Under the pieces are notes generated by a model. That model was not told the origin of the DNA, did not search any database, and saw nothing but the letters and a program-made list of their open reading frames with translations. A DNA stretch of 64,000 nt from Mycolicibacterium chubuense NBB4 (GTDB lineage Bacteria; Actinomycetota; Actinomycetes; Mycobacteriales; Mycobacteriaceae): positions 1,798,001-1,862,000 of the forward strand of contig NC_018027.1 of the NCBI RefSeq assembly GCF_000266905.1. The letters are read 5' to 3'. Made by a program: the position numbers and the translations under genes. The first letter of the stretch is position 1; the number at the start of each line of letters is the position of its first letter. Positions 1 to 8,821 of this stretch are shown one piece after another.

Positions 1-174
1 GTGGACAGGATCCTGTTCGGTTCCGACTGGCCGCACGGCGAGGGGCTGGCCGATCCGATGACCTTCACCGCGGACATCCCGCAGTTCCCGGAGTTCAGTT
101 CGGAGGATACCCGAAAAGTGATGCGCGACAACGCACTCGAGCTCATCGGCGCACACGTCTCGACCTCCGCGTAG
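1..174 (+). CDS. amidohydrolase family protein, C-terminal fragment
   Basis: The window opens inside this gene, so only the last 57 residues are visible. The fragment contains the FGSDWPHGEG stretch. Amidohydrolase-2 family enzymes (TIM-barrel metal-dependent hydrolases and decarboxylases) carry the catalytic Asp in a GSDxPH motif near the C-terminus, and it is intact here. The stop is two bases before the next start, so it heads or continues an operon with the acyl-CoA synthetase, a second amidohydrolase and two acyl-CoA dehydrogenases. In such operons these proteins are thought to hydrolyse or decarboxylate ring-derived intermediates. The substrate is unknown and the true start lies upstream of the window. 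Confidence 0.8.
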   Translation: MDRILFGSDWPHGEGLADPMTFTADIPQFPEFSSEDTRKVMRDNALELIGAHVSTSA

Positions 175-176
175 CG

Positions 177-1820
177 ATGGGCGAGTGGACCATCGGCGAC
201 GTCGTCGACGCCATCGCCGACGTCATTCCAGACCGCACGATGACGCTGTGCGGGCAACGCAGGACCACGTACGGCGACATGGCGCAGCGCACCCGCCGCT
301 TCGCGAATTACCTGGCCGGCGAAGGGTTCGGGGTGCAGCGCGAACGTGACGAGCTGCAGAACTGGGAATGCGGCCAGGACCGCATCGCGCTGATCATGTA
401 CAACGACCGCTATCCGGAACTCGTGGTCGGCTGCCTGAAGGCACGTACCGTGCCCGTCAACGTCAACCACCACTACACACCGCACGAGGTCGCCGACCTG
501 CTCGGCTACGTGAAGCCCCGCGCGGTCGTCTACCACAAGGCGCTGGGCGCCGCGTTCGCCAACGTGCTGCCCCCGCCCGGGTGTGAGCTGCTGATCGAGG
601 TCGACGACGGCAGCGCGGCACCTGCACTGCCGGGTGCGGTGGACTTCGAAACCGCTGTCGCGCAGGGTGACCCGGATCGGCGCATCGCCGGCTCGCCGAA
701 CGACCTGATCATGTACTGCACCGGCGGCACCACCGGCCGCCCCAAGGGCGTGCTGTGGCGGCAGAGCGACACCTACGTGTCGTCGATGGTGGGCGCCGAC
801 CACGCGTCGGCGTCCGACATCCACGAGAAGGTGGCCCGTAACACCGGGGCCCCGTGGTTCGCCGTCTCGCCGCTGATGCACGCGGCCGGGCTGTGGACGG
901 TGTTCTCGGGTGTGCTGGCGGGCCTGCCGGTGGTGCTCTACGACGACCGGGGGAAGTTCGATCCGCGACTGGTGTGGCAGACGGCCGAGCGGGAGAAGGT
1001 CGGCTTGATGACGATGGTGGGCGACGCCTACGCGGCCCCGCTGATCGAGGAGCTCCATCGACGGAGCTATGACCTGTCTTCGCTCTACGCGATCGGAACC
1101 GGTGGCGCCGCAACCAATCCCAAGCATGTCAGCGCGTTACTGGAGAAGCTGCCCCAGCTGACCATCATCAACGGCTACGGATCATCGGAGACGGGCAACA
1201 TGGGATTCGGGCACAACCAGCGCGGGTCGCACCGCGAGACGTTCGACCTGCGCGAAGGAGGCACCGTGGTCTCCGGCGACGTAACGCGGTTCCTGCAGCC
1301 CGGGGACCCGGAGGTGGGATGGGTGGTCCGCACCGGCCGGATCCCGCTGGGCTACTTCGACGACTCCGAGGCCACGCGGAGGACTTTCCCGGTGGTCGAG
1401 GGCCGGCGCGTGGTGATCTCCGGAGACCGCGCATCGCTGGAGGCCGACGGCACGCTGCGGCTGTACGGCCGGGACTCGCTGGTGGTCAACACCGGCGGTG
1501 AAAAGGTTTTCGTGGAGGAGGTCGAGGCCGTCCTGCGCGCGCATCCGGCCGTGGCCGATGCGCTGGTGGTGGGCCGCGACAGCGACAGGTGGGGCCAGGA
1601 GATCGTCGCGCTGGTGCAACTGCATGACAGGGCGGCGGCGGCGCCGGAGACGCTGCACGCCGCCTGCGTGGAGCAGCTGGCGCGGTTCAAGGCACCCAAG
1701 GAGTTCATCATCGTCGACAAAGTGCGCAGGCTCGGTAACGGCAAGGCCGACTACCGATGGGCCAGGAACACGGCGGCGAGCCGCCAATTGGATGAAGCCA
1801 CGCAGCGAGCGCTCGCATGA
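177..1820 (+). CDS. acyl-CoA synthetase (FadD19-like, AMP-forming)
   Basis: A 547-residue member of the AMP-binding superfamily, which activates a carboxylic acid to its CoA thioester through an acyl-adenylate. The phosphate-binding loop YCTGGTTGRPKG lies at about residues 179-190. GYGSSETG (A5-type motif) follows at about 338-345, and the C-terminal Lys sits in GNGKADYRW near residue 523. Length and motifs resemble mycobacterial FadD19, which activates C5-side-chain steroid acids, but the real substrate cannot be read from sequence. It begins two bases after the upstream amidohydrolase and overlaps the next gene by four bases (ATGA), so it is co-translated in a degradation operon. A second FadD of the same type lies at 18170-19822. 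Confidence 0.93.
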   Translation: MGEWTIGDVVDAIADVIPDRTMTLCGQRRTTYGDMAQRTRRFANYLAGEGFGVQRERDELQNWECGQDRIALIMYNDRYPELVVGCLKARTVPVNVNHHYTPHEVADLLGYVKPRAVVYHKALGAAFANVLPPPGCELLIEVDDGSAAPALPGAVDFETAVAQGDPDRRIAGSPNDLIMYCTGGTTGRPKGVLWRQSDTYVSSMVGADHASASDIHEKVARNTGAPWFAVSPLMHAAGLWTVFSGVLAGLPVVLYDDRGKFDPRLVWQTAEREKVGLMTMVGDAYAAPLIEELHRRSYDLSSLYAIGTGGAATNPKHVSALLEKLPQLTIINGYGSSETGNMGFGHNQRGSHRETFDLREGGTVVSGDVTRFLQPGDPEVGWVVRTGRIPLGYFDDSEATRRTFPVVEGRRVVISGDRASLEADGTLRLYGRDSLVVNTGGEKVFVEEVEAVLRAHPAVADALVVGRDSDRWGQEIVALVQLHDRAAAAPETLHAACVEQLARFKAPKEFIIVDKVRRLGNGKADYRWARNTAASRQLDEATQRALA

Positions 1821-2671
1821 CGCGCCCCGTCACCCCCAGAGTCATTGATTGCCTGGTCAACGTCCATTTCGGCGAGACCGCCCAGCAGCCCGAGTTCATG
1901 CTCAAGGTCCGCGACGACTACTTCAAGGGCCCGAAGTCGCTGTACGACCAGGTCGAACTGCCCGCGTTGCTCGACGAGATGGCCGAGCAGGGCGTCGAGA
2001 GGGCCGTCCTGATGGACAACCTCGCCAAACCGTCGGTGACCGCGCGGAAGTTCGCCGAGGAGCGCCCCGACAAGTTCTCGCTGGCGATCGGGGGGGTCAA
2101 CCTGCTGCGGCCCATGCCGTCGCTGCGGGAGCTCGTCGCAGTGCACAGCGGCCTGCCGCTCACGTATGCCGTTGTCGGACCGAGCTTCTGGGGCGACGGT
2201 ATGTACCCGCCCAGCGATGCCGTCTACTACCCGCTCTACACCAAGTGCGCGGAGCTGGAACTCCCGCTGTGCATCAACACCGGCCTGCCCGGCCCGCCGA
2301 TTCCCGGGGAGGCGCAGAACCCCATGCACCTGGACCGGGTGTGCGTTCGTTTCCCGGAGTTGAAACTCTGCATGATCCACGGCGCCGACCCGTGGTGGGA
2401 CGTCGCGATCCGGTTGTTGATCAAATACGCCAACCTCCGCCTCATGACGTCGGCCTGGTCGCCGAAGCGGTTGCCGGAGACGCTGCTGCACTACATGCGG
2501 ACGCGCGGCACGAACAAGGTGATCTTCGCGTCGGACTGGCCGGTGCTCCGGCAGAGCCGCGTCGTCCCGGAGGCGCTGGCGCTGGATCTGCCGCCCGAGG
2601 TCCTGGACAACTATCTGTACAACAACGCGAACGACTTCTTCTTCGCCGGCCACACCGAACAGGAGGCCTGA
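1817..2671 (+). CDS. amidohydrolase family protein
   Basis: A 284-residue TIM-barrel amidohydrolase-2 family protein. The C-terminal FASDWPVLRQ carries the conserved Asp and replaces the GSDWPH form seen in the preceding gene. The N-terminus VIDCLVNVHFG lacks the usual HxH/DxHxH metal motif; DCLVNVHFG keeps only one His. That suggests altered metal ligation or a non-hydrolytic role. CMIHGADPWWD in the middle carries a conserved His position. It starts inside the fadD stop codon (ATGA). With the 1-174 fragment it makes two amidohydrolases flanking one acyl-CoA synthetase, so they may act as a heteromeric pair. Substrate unknown. Confidence 0.85.
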   Translation: MTRPVTPRVIDCLVNVHFGETAQQPEFMLKVRDDYFKGPKSLYDQVELPALLDEMAEQGVERAVLMDNLAKPSVTARKFAEERPDKFSLAIGGVNLLRPMPSLRELVAVHSGLPLTYAVVGPSFWGDGMYPPSDAVYYPLYTKCAELELPLCINTGLPGPPIPGEAQNPMHLDRVCVRFPELKLCMIHGADPWWDVAIRLLIKYANLRLMTSAWSPKRLPETLLHYMRTRGTNKVIFASDWPVLRQSRVVPEALALDLPPEVLDNYLYNNANDFFFAGHTEQEA

Positions 2672-2673
2672 CC

Positions 2674-3714
2674 GTGGACCGTTACGAACTTCGCAGGCAG
2701 GATTACAGCCTCTCCGAGGACCACAAGGCGCTGCAGGCCGCCTACCGGGACTTCTTCGGAACCCGCTGCACGATCGAGACCGTGCGTGCCGCGGAGGGGA
2801 CCGGCTTCGACAAGAATCTGTGGGAACGCCTGTGCGCGATGGGCGCGACGACGATGGCGCTGCCGGAGTCGCTGGGCGGAGACGGCGCCACTCTAGTGGA
2901 CCTCACGCTGGTGGCCGAGGAGATCGGCCGCTCGCTGGCGCCGGTGCCGTGGATCGACCACGTTTGCGCGGCAAGGCTTCTCGGGCGTCTCGGTGGGATC
3001 GAACCCGAGGTCGTCGACGGCAGACGAGTGGTGGCGCTGGACCCGCAGCAGGACAGTACGTCCGGCGTCAGACTCCTGCCCGCCGGGTCCGTCGCCGACC
3101 GACTGGTCCTGCGCGACGGCGACGAGATCGTCGAGGTCGCCTTCGCCTCGCGACCGGCACGGGTCGACAACATCGGGAAGTTGCCGATGGCATGGGTCGA
3201 CCCCGCGGCGGCAGACACCCGCACGGTGCTCGCGAGCGGGAGCGCGGTGCTGACCGAATATCAACGCGCGCTGGATGAGTGGCGGTTGTTGACCGGTGCT
3301 GCTCTGGTCGGTCTCGTCGAGGAGACGATGACGATCGCCGCCGAGTTCGCCAAGACCCGCTACACGCTCGGTGTGCCGATCTCCACGCTTCAGGCCATCT
3401 CCCACCCGCTGGCCAACATCGCGATCACGGTGCAGGGCGGCCGCAACCTCGCCCGGCGGGCGGCCTGGTTCCTCGACAACGAACCCGAGGAACGCCCGGA
3501 GCTGGCGCCGTCGGCCTTCCTGTTCATGGCCGAAGAAGCCGCCAAGGCGGCGACGATGGCCGTCCATGTGCAGGGCGGGCTGGGGGTCTCGGCCGAGGCG
3601 GCCGCCACCGCCTACCTCGTGCGGGCGCGGGGCTGGGCCGTCGCCGCCGGTGACCCGGGAGCGACCGCCACGCGCATCGCCGGGATCGTCGCCGAACGCG
3701 AAGGGCGGAGCTGA
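2674..3714 (+). CDS. acyl-CoA dehydrogenase family protein (short subunit)
   Basis: A 346-residue acyl-CoA dehydrogenase-fold flavoprotein subunit. The GTG start at 2674 is chosen because translation from VDRYELRRQDYSL matches the family N-terminus and directly follows the upstream stop. The much longer in-frame reading upstream lacks any such homology. PESLGGDGATLVDLTLVAEE is the N-terminal helical-domain signature, and HVQGGLGVS near the C-terminus is the usual FAD/substrate-side motif. The protein is shorter than the ~380-400 residues typical of homotetrameric enzymes. In mycobacterial steroid degradation, adjacent short and long FadE proteins form alpha2beta2 heterotetramers (for example FadE28-FadE29). 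The neighbour three bases downstream fits as the partner. Confidence 0.9.
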   Translation: MDRYELRRQDYSLSEDHKALQAAYRDFFGTRCTIETVRAAEGTGFDKNLWERLCAMGATTMALPESLGGDGATLVDLTLVAEEIGRSLAPVPWIDHVCAARLLGRLGGIEPEVVDGRRVVALDPQQDSTSGVRLLPAGSVADRLVLRDGDEIVEVAFASRPARVDNIGKLPMAWVDPAAADTRTVLASGSAVLTEYQRALDEWRLLTGAALVGLVEETMTIAAEFAKTRYTLGVPISTLQAISHPLANIAITVQGGRNLARRAAWFLDNEPEERPELAPSAFLFMAEEAAKAATMAVHVQGGLGVSAEAAATAYLVRARGWAVAAGDPGATATRIAGIVAEREGRS

Positions 3715-3717
3715 GCG

Positions 3718-4917
3718 ATGGATTTCTCCCGCGTGCAACTCAGCGACGAGGACCGGCAGTTCCTCGACGACGCCTGCAGTTTCCTGCGCGAAGTGGTGAC
3801 CGACGAGGTCATCCGGCGAGACCGCGAGACCGGCGACAACTTCGACGAAGGCGTCCACCTCGCACTCGGTGCCGCGGGCTACCTCGAGCGCGAGTGGAAG
3901 CACGACTCCGAGCGCGCCTTCACCCGGGTCCAGCGGCGCATCTGGGAGCTGGAGAAGCGCCGCGCGCATGTGCCGTGGGTGACCTCGGGGACCACCGCGA
4001 TGATCGCCCGGTCGGTCGAGAAGTTCGGCTCGGCGGAGCTGAAAGACGAAGTGCTGCCCGGTGTCTACAGCGGCCATGTCCGCATGTGTCTGGGCTACAC
4101 CGAGCCCGAGGGCGGCTCCGACGTGGCGACCTGCAAGACGCGCGCGGTGCGCGACGGTGATGGGGCGAGCTGGATCATCAACGGCTCGAAGATGTTCACC
4201 ACCGGAGCGCACAACTGCCAGTACGTCTTCCTCATCACCAACACCGATCCGACGGCACCGAAACACAAGAGCCTCACCATGTTCCTGGTGCCGTTGGACA
4301 CGCCGGGCATCGAGATCCAGGGCATCCGCACCGTGGACGGGGATCGGACGAACATCGTGTACTACAGCGACGTTCGCGTCGACGACCGGTACCGGCTCGG
4401 CGAGGTGAACGACGGGTGGACGGTCGTGCGCGAGCCCCTCAACGTCGAGCACGGCGCGGTGGACTCGGCGGCCGACGGCCTGGCGGACGTGTCGATCATG
4501 ATGCATCAGGCCGGCTTCATGGCGGCCGCCGTGGACGCGGTCGCAGCGAAAGCCTCCGTGCCAGATGTCAATGGCCGCAGGCTGATCGACGACGGATCTG
4601 TGGGCTATCGGCTGGGCCGCAGCGTGGCCCGGTTGGAGGCGGCGTTGTCGGCGCCCAGCATCTTCGGCCGGGTCGCCCTGGCGCAGACCATGCGGGACAT
4701 CTCGCCCGACCTGATGGACATCATGGGGACCGCCTCGGCGCTTCCCGCTGGCACCGACGGCGCGGCCGACGACGGCGCTTCGGAGTACATCTACCGCTTC
4801 GCACCGCTGGTCGGCATCTATGGCGGCACGCTCGAGGTGTTCCGCAACATGATCGCGCAGTACGCGCTGGGACTCGGCAAGCCGAACTACTCGCCGCCTG
4901 CGCCGAAAGCCGGCTGA
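3718..4917 (+). CDS. acyl-CoA dehydrogenase family protein (long subunit)
   Basis: A 399-residue acyl-CoA dehydrogenase. GYTEPEGGSDVA at about residues 125-136 is the FAD-binding signature, and GGTLEVFRNMIAQ near the C-terminus is the family's GGTxExxRN motif. It should catalyse alpha,beta-dehydrogenation of an acyl-CoA, passing electrons to an electron-transfer flavoprotein. It sits three bases after the shorter dehydrogenase and probably forms a heteromeric enzyme with it. It is the last gene of the 1-4917 operon and is followed by a long inverted repeat that separates it from a convergent thiolase-like gene. Confidence 0.93.
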   Translation: MDFSRVQLSDEDRQFLDDACSFLREVVTDEVIRRDRETGDNFDEGVHLALGAAGYLEREWKHDSERAFTRVQRRIWELEKRRAHVPWVTSGTTAMIARSVEKFGSAELKDEVLPGVYSGHVRMCLGYTEPEGGSDVATCKTRAVRDGDGASWIINGSKMFTTGAHNCQYVFLITNTDPTAPKHKSLTMFLVPLDTPGIEIQGIRTVDGDRTNIVYYSDVRVDDRYRLGEVNDGWTVVREPLNVEHGAVDSAADGLADVSIMMHQAGFMAAAVDAVAAKASVPDVNGRRLIDDGSVGYRLGRSVARLEAALSAPSIFGRVALAQTMRDISPDLMDIMGTASALPAGTDGAADDGASEYIYRFAPLVGIYGGTLEVFRNMIAQYALGLGKPNYSPPAPKAG

Positions 4918-4922
4918 CCACC

Positions 4923-4985
4923 CGCCGAAATTGCATTCCACGTGGCCTTTTCACGGATTTCACCACGTGGAATGCAAGTTCGGCG
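4923..4985. terminator. long inverted repeat between convergent genes, probable bidirectional terminator
   Basis: Two 23-base arms (4923-4945 and 4963-4985) are reverse complements with one mismatch and enclose a 17-base loop. Each arm contains the self-complementary core CCACGTGG. It lies between the stop of the acyl-CoA dehydrogenase and the stop of the convergent thiolase-like gene, where a bidirectional terminator is expected. There is no U-tract, which is common in mycobacteria. Confidence 0.75.
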
Positions 4986-4993
4986 AAGGGGGG

Positions 4994-6139
4994 CTAGGTG
5001 GTGAGGATCGTTGCGCCGGCGGTGCCCGGGGCGCCGTAGAGCTGGGCGAAACCGACCTTGGGGTCTCCGGGGATCTGCCGGTCGCCGGCCTCGCCGCGGA
5101 GTTGGCGCACGATCTCGTGCAGCTGCCGCAGCCCCGATGCGCCGATCGGCTCGCCGTTGGCCAGCAGGCCGCCGTCGGTGTTGACCGGCATGGCGCCGCC
5201 GATCTCGGTCGCGCCGTCGGCGATGAGCTTCTCCTGATCACCGTCGGCACAGAATCCGGCTTCGGCCATGTGGATGATCTCGGCACCGGCGTCGGTGTCC
5301 TGCAACTGGATCACATCGACATCGGAAGGCTCGATGCCGGCCTTCTCGAATGCCGCCCGCGCCGCGTAGACGGTGGGGGAGACGTCCTCCGACACCGGCG
5401 CGAAGGTCGTGTTCACCTCATAGGCACCGTATCTGCGGGTGCGCACTTCGACCGCCCGCACGTACACCGGCTTGTCAGTGTACCGGTGGGCCACGTCGGC
5501 GCGGCACATCACCACGGCCGCGGCGCCCTCATCGGGCGAGCAGAACATGTACTGCGTCAGCGGATAGTTCAGCATCGGGGAGTTCAGGACCGCTTCCTCG
5601 GTCATCGGCTTGCGCCGGAAAGCGTTCGGGTTCAGCGCGCCGTTGCGGAGGTTCTTGGTCACCACCTTGGCCAGCGTCGTGTGGCTGATGCCGTGCTGAT
5701 GCAGGTACCGGTTCGCCTTCATGCCGAAGAACTGGGTGGTCAGGTACTGCCCGTTCTCGGCATACCAGCTCGGCATGCCCACCAGCGCGGGGTCCTCGGT
5801 GAAAGCGCCGCGCGGATGCTTGTCCAGTCCGACGGCGATCCCGATGTCGTAGTCGCCCAGCCGGATTCCGTCGGCGCAGGCCTTGGTGGCGCTTGCCGCG
5901 GTGGCGCACGCGTTGAACACGTTCGTGAAGGGAATCCCGGACAGGCCGACCATGCCCACGATGGCGTCGGGATTGGCGACGGTCCAGCTCCCGCCGACCC
6001 CGAACTGGATGTCCGTCCAGTGCACCCCGGCGTCGTCGACCGCGGCGGTGATGGCGTCCACCCCCATCTGCATCGCCGTCTTGCCCTCGAACCTGCCGAA
6101 GGGGTGCAGTCCCACGCCGATGATCGCGACGTCGTGCAT
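4994..6139 (-). CDS. thiolase-like lipid-transfer protein (acetyl-CoA acetyltransferase family)
   Basis: About 381 residues of the thiolase superfamily, SCP2/Ltp type. VAIIGVGLHPFGRFEGK is the N-terminal signature and NVFNACATAASATK contains the active-site Cys region. Mycobacterial members include Ltp-type aldolases that remove steroid side chains, usually with a DUF35 or MaoC-like partner; no such partner is adjacent here. The ATG at 6139 is chosen because GAGAGG stands eight bases upstream, although the GTG at 6142 immediately before it is also possible. A TACTGTAA-type operator (6171-6189) lies in its promoter, placing it in the island-wide regulon. Confidence 0.88.
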   Translation of the reverse strand: MHDVAIIGVGLHPFGRFEGKTAMQMGVDAITAAVDDAGVHWTDIQFGVGGSWTVANPDAIVGMVGLSGIPFTNVFNACATAASATKACADGIRLGDYDIGIAVGLDKHPRGAFTEDPALVGMPSWYAENGQYLTTQFFGMKANRYLHQHGISHTTLAKVVTKNLRNGALNPNAFRRKPMTEEAVLNSPMLNYPLTQYMFCSPDEGAAAVVMCRADVAHRYTDKPVYVRAVEVRTRRYGAYEVNTTFAPVSEDVSPTVYAARAAFEKAGIEPSDVDVIQLQDTDAGAEIIHMAEAGFCADGDQEKLIADGATEIGGAMPVNTDGGLLANGEPIGASGLRQLHEIVRQLRGEAGDRQIPGDPKVGFAQLYGAPGTAGATILTT

Positions 6140-6170
6140 CACTTGATCCTCTCGCGCTCACGACAAGACA

Positions 6171-6189
6171 ACGGTAAATGTTACGGTAA
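6171..6189. promoter_or_regulatory. operator, TACTGTAA regulon site 1
   Basis: ACGGTAAATGTTACGGTAA: half-sites ACGGTAA and TTACGGT around a 3-base spacer, with one mismatch between arms. It matches the TACYGTAA-N3-TTACRGTA pattern found at four other promoters in the first 27 kb. It lies 32 bases upstream of the thiolase-like gene, a position suited to repression. Confidence 0.65.
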
Positions 6190-6216
6190 GACCCGCCGGA
6201 TAGGAACGCGCTCCCG

Positions 6217-6591
6217 TCAGCGCGGGTCGATCAGCTCGCGCAACCGCTCGGCGGGCCAGACGGTGGCATTGGCTGAGCGCACGCGTTCGGCCAGCGCCCG
6301 GTCCGAGGTCGCGACCCGGATCTGGTCCGGACGGGGGTCGGCGCGAATGATCCTGACGATCTCGTCGTCGGCGGAGCCGGGCGCAGCGGCGGGCGCGTGC
6401 GTCACGGAGATCACCGTCGATTCGATCGGCGGTGTCGGCGGCTTCTCGAACACGACCGTCACCGTGAGGTCCTCGCGTCGGGCCCAGGCCTCCAACCGGT
6501 CGACCAGCGCAGCCATCGCGCGTTGCCGGTCGCGCCACCAGCCGTCCGGGCGGGTGCCGATCACGTTCATACCGTCGACAATCCAGCGCAC
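6217..6591 (-). CDS. NYN/YacP-like PIN-fold RNase domain protein
   Basis: A 124-residue single-domain protein starting MRWIVDGMNVIG, the hallmark of NYN (YacP-like) domains. These are PIN-related metal-dependent RNases whose first Asp (in VDGMNV) binds the catalytic metal. A second acidic cluster, SADDEIVRII (about residues 73-82), and VATSDRALAERV (about residues 93-104) complete the expected acidic set. Actinobacterial members are small stand-alone proteins with probable roles in RNA processing. It sits between the operator of the thiolase gene and a divergent molybdopterin oxidoreductase and has no evident link to the catabolic genes. Confidence 0.85.
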   Translation of the reverse strand: MRWIVDGMNVIGTRPDGWWRDRQRAMAALVDRLEAWARREDLTVTVVFEKPPTPPIESTVISVTHAPAAAPGSADDEIVRIIRADPRPDQIRVATSDRALAERVRSANATVWPAERLRELIDPR

Positions 6592-6637
6592 CCGTCCCAG
6601 ACTATCCCCGGGGAAACGCGGCGAAAGGTATCAACGC

Positions 6638-8821
6638 ATGGCCGTCACCGTCGAGCAGAAGACGACCTTCTGCCGCATCTGCGAGCCGCTCTGCGGCATG
6701 GTCGCCACCGTCGAGGACGGCCGGCTCGTCGCGCTGCGGCCGGACAGAGAGCATCCGCTGTCGACGGGGTTCGCGTGCCAGAAGGGGATCGCCTTCACCG
6801 AGGTGGTCAACGACCCCGATCGGGTCACCGTTCCGCTGCGGCGCACACCGTCCGGGTTCGAGGAGGTGAGCTGGGATGACGCGATGGCCGACATCGCGAG
6901 CCGCCTGGCGGCCGTGCTGTCCGAGCACGGCTCCGGTGCAGTGGGCTGGTACATGGGCAATCCGGGTGCGTTCAGCTATTCACACGTGGCGTCAGTCCTC
7001 GCCTTCACCAAGGGCCTCGGCCGCCGCACACATTTCTTCACCGCCTCATCGCAGGACACCAACAGCCGGTTGATGGCCAGCCAATTGCTCTACGGCACAC
7101 CGACATCGGTGCCGATTCCCGACCTCGTCCGCACGGACCTGCTCGTCGTGATGGGCGCCAACCCCGTGGTGTCGCACGGCAGCTTCCTCACCGCGCCGCG
7201 GATCAAGGACCGCATGCACGACATCGTCCGGCGCGGCGGGCGGGTGGTCGTCATCGACCCGCGCCGGTCCGAGACCGCCGCGGCGTTCGAATGGCTCGGC
7301 ATCGTTCCGGACACCGATGCGTTCCTGCTGCTGTCACTGCTGCAGGTGCTGTTCGCCGAGGGGCTGGCCGACATCACCGCACTCGCTGCCAGAGCCGACG
7401 GGATCGACTGGCTGCGCACGCAGGTCGCGCCGTTCACTCCGGAGTCGGCGGAGCGTTTCACCGGCATCGATCCCGACGCGGTCCGCGCGCTGGCCCGGGA
7501 CCTGGCCTCGACGGACCGAGCGGCCGTCTACGGTCGGTTGGGCACCTGTGCAGGCAGGTTCGGGACGCTCACGTCCTACCTCATCGACGTCGTCAACCTC
7601 GTCGCAGGCAATCTGGACGAACCGGGCGGATCGGTGATCAACGGGCTGGGACTGCCCGGGCAGCGGTGGGTGAACGTCGCGATGGGCGCGGTGCTGCGCC
7701 GCACCTACCGGCGGCGGCGTTCCCGCATCGGCGGCTTCCCGGCGCTGATCGGGTCCGAACCCGCTGCGCTGATGGCCAAGGAGATACTCACGCCGGGTGA
7801 ACGGCAGATCAAGGCGCTGTTCGTCAGCGCGGGCAACCCGGTGTTGTCCGTTCCGAACGGCGACGAGTTGGAGGCAGCGCTGGATTCGCTGGAACTGTCT
7901 GTGGCCCTTGACTTCTACCTCACCGAGACGACTGCGCGCTGTGACTACGTCCTGCCGGTGACCACGATGTACGAGCGCGACGACTTCCCGCTGACCTTCC
8001 AGCCGTTCCAGGCCACGCCGTTCCGGCAGGCGACCAAGGCGGTGATCGACCCCGTCGGCAAGGCCAGGCAGGAGTGGCAGATCATCGGGGAGTTGATGCG
8101 GCGGTCCTCGGGAAGCGCGCCGGCGTTCGCGGCATTCAGCGCGGCGGCGAGGGTGCTGAGAAAGGCCGGCGGCGAGCTCACCCCCCGACTGCTCGCCGAC
8201 GTCGTCATCAGGATGGCCGCGGGCGGAGACCGGTTCGGGCTGCGCCGCGGCGGCCTCACCTTCCGCCGGCTGATCCGGGAGCAGCCGCACGGGTCGGTGC
8301 TGGCGCCGCACCTGCGGACGGGTGCCCTCAAGGAGGCCATTGCCTACCTGGGCGGACGAATAGCGCTGTCGCACAGCGACATCGCGGATCAGATCGCAGC
8401 GCTGTCCAGTCGCTCGCATCCTGACGGCTTCCCGATGCGGATGATCGGTATGCGCGAGGCGCGTTCGGAGAACTCATGGATGCACAACGCGCCACTGTTG
8501 ATGCGCGGCGACCGGAATCACCACGGCTTGATGAACGCCGACGACGCCGCCGAACTCGGCATCGCCGACGGCGGACAGGTTCTGGTGACGTCGCCCTACG
8601 GGCAGATCGCGCTTCCCGTCAGCGTCACCGCGGACCTCGTCTCCGGCGTCGTCGCGCTGCCGCACGGCTGGGGCCACAAAGGCACGGGCGGATGGCGCCT
8701 GGCCAACCGGGCCGGCGGTGTCAACGTCAACCAGTTGACCTCGAGTGAGCCCGGTGACGTCGAGTCGCTCTCGGGGATGGCGTGGCTGACCGGGGTGCCC
8801 GTCCGCGTCGACAAGGCCTGA
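6638..8821 (+). CDS. molybdopterin-dependent oxidoreductase (formate dehydrogenase/BisC-like)
   Basis: A 727-residue DMSO-reductase-family enzyme. The ATG at 6638, preceded by AAAGG, is chosen; the open frame extends far upstream without homology. CRICEPLCG followed by ACQKG gives the C-x2-C-x3-C...C pattern for an N-terminal [4Fe-4S] cluster, ahead of the molybdopterin domains. VVMGANPVVSHG and VIDPRRSETA are typical bis-MGD-binding segments. The C-terminal domain (NSWMHNAP, HHGLMNADDAAELG, LPHGWGHKG) is the usual aspartate-decarboxylase-like cap. It is probably cytoplasmic, as no Tat signal is seen. It lacks neighbouring electron-transfer subunits, so its acceptor and substrate are unknown. 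Confidence 0.92.
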   Translation: MAVTVEQKTTFCRICEPLCGMVATVEDGRLVALRPDREHPLSTGFACQKGIAFTEVVNDPDRVTVPLRRTPSGFEEVSWDDAMADIASRLAAVLSEHGSGAVGWYMGNPGAFSYSHVASVLAFTKGLGRRTHFFTASSQDTNSRLMASQLLYGTPTSVPIPDLVRTDLLVVMGANPVVSHGSFLTAPRIKDRMHDIVRRGGRVVVIDPRRSETAAAFEWLGIVPDTDAFLLLSLLQVLFAEGLADITALAARADGIDWLRTQVAPFTPESAERFTGIDPDAVRALARDLASTDRAAVYGRLGTCAGRFGTLTSYLIDVVNLVAGNLDEPGGSVINGLGLPGQRWVNVAMGAVLRRTYRRRRSRIGGFPALIGSEPAALMAKEILTPGERQIKALFVSAGNPVLSVPNGDELEAALDSLELSVALDFYLTETTARCDYVLPVTTMYERDDFPLTFQPFQATPFRQATKAVIDPVGKARQEWQIIGELMRRSSGSAPAFAAFSAAARVLRKAGGELTPRLLADVVIRMAAGGDRFGLRRGGLTFRRLIREQPHGSVLAPHLRTGALKEAIAYLGGRIALSHSDIADQIAALSSRSHPDGFPMRMIGMREARSENSWMHNAPLLMRGDRNHHGLMNADDAAELGIADGGQVLVTSPYGQIALPVSVTADLVSGVVALPHGWGHKGTGGWRLANRAGGVNVNQLTSSEPGDVESLSGMAWLTGVPVRVDKA

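Noticed and set aside
1849..2673. N-terminal extension of the first acyl-CoA dehydrogenase frame
   Set aside because: Overlaps the amidohydrolase gene in another frame; homology begins at GTG 2674.
2893..4941. 682-codon minus-strand open frame
   Set aside because: Antisense to two well-supported acyl-CoA dehydrogenase genes; composition is biased and no motif is present.
4931..6637. N-terminal extension of the molybdopterin oxidoreductase frame
   Set aside because: Runs antisense through the thiolase and NYN genes; family homology and a ribosome-binding site begin at 6638.
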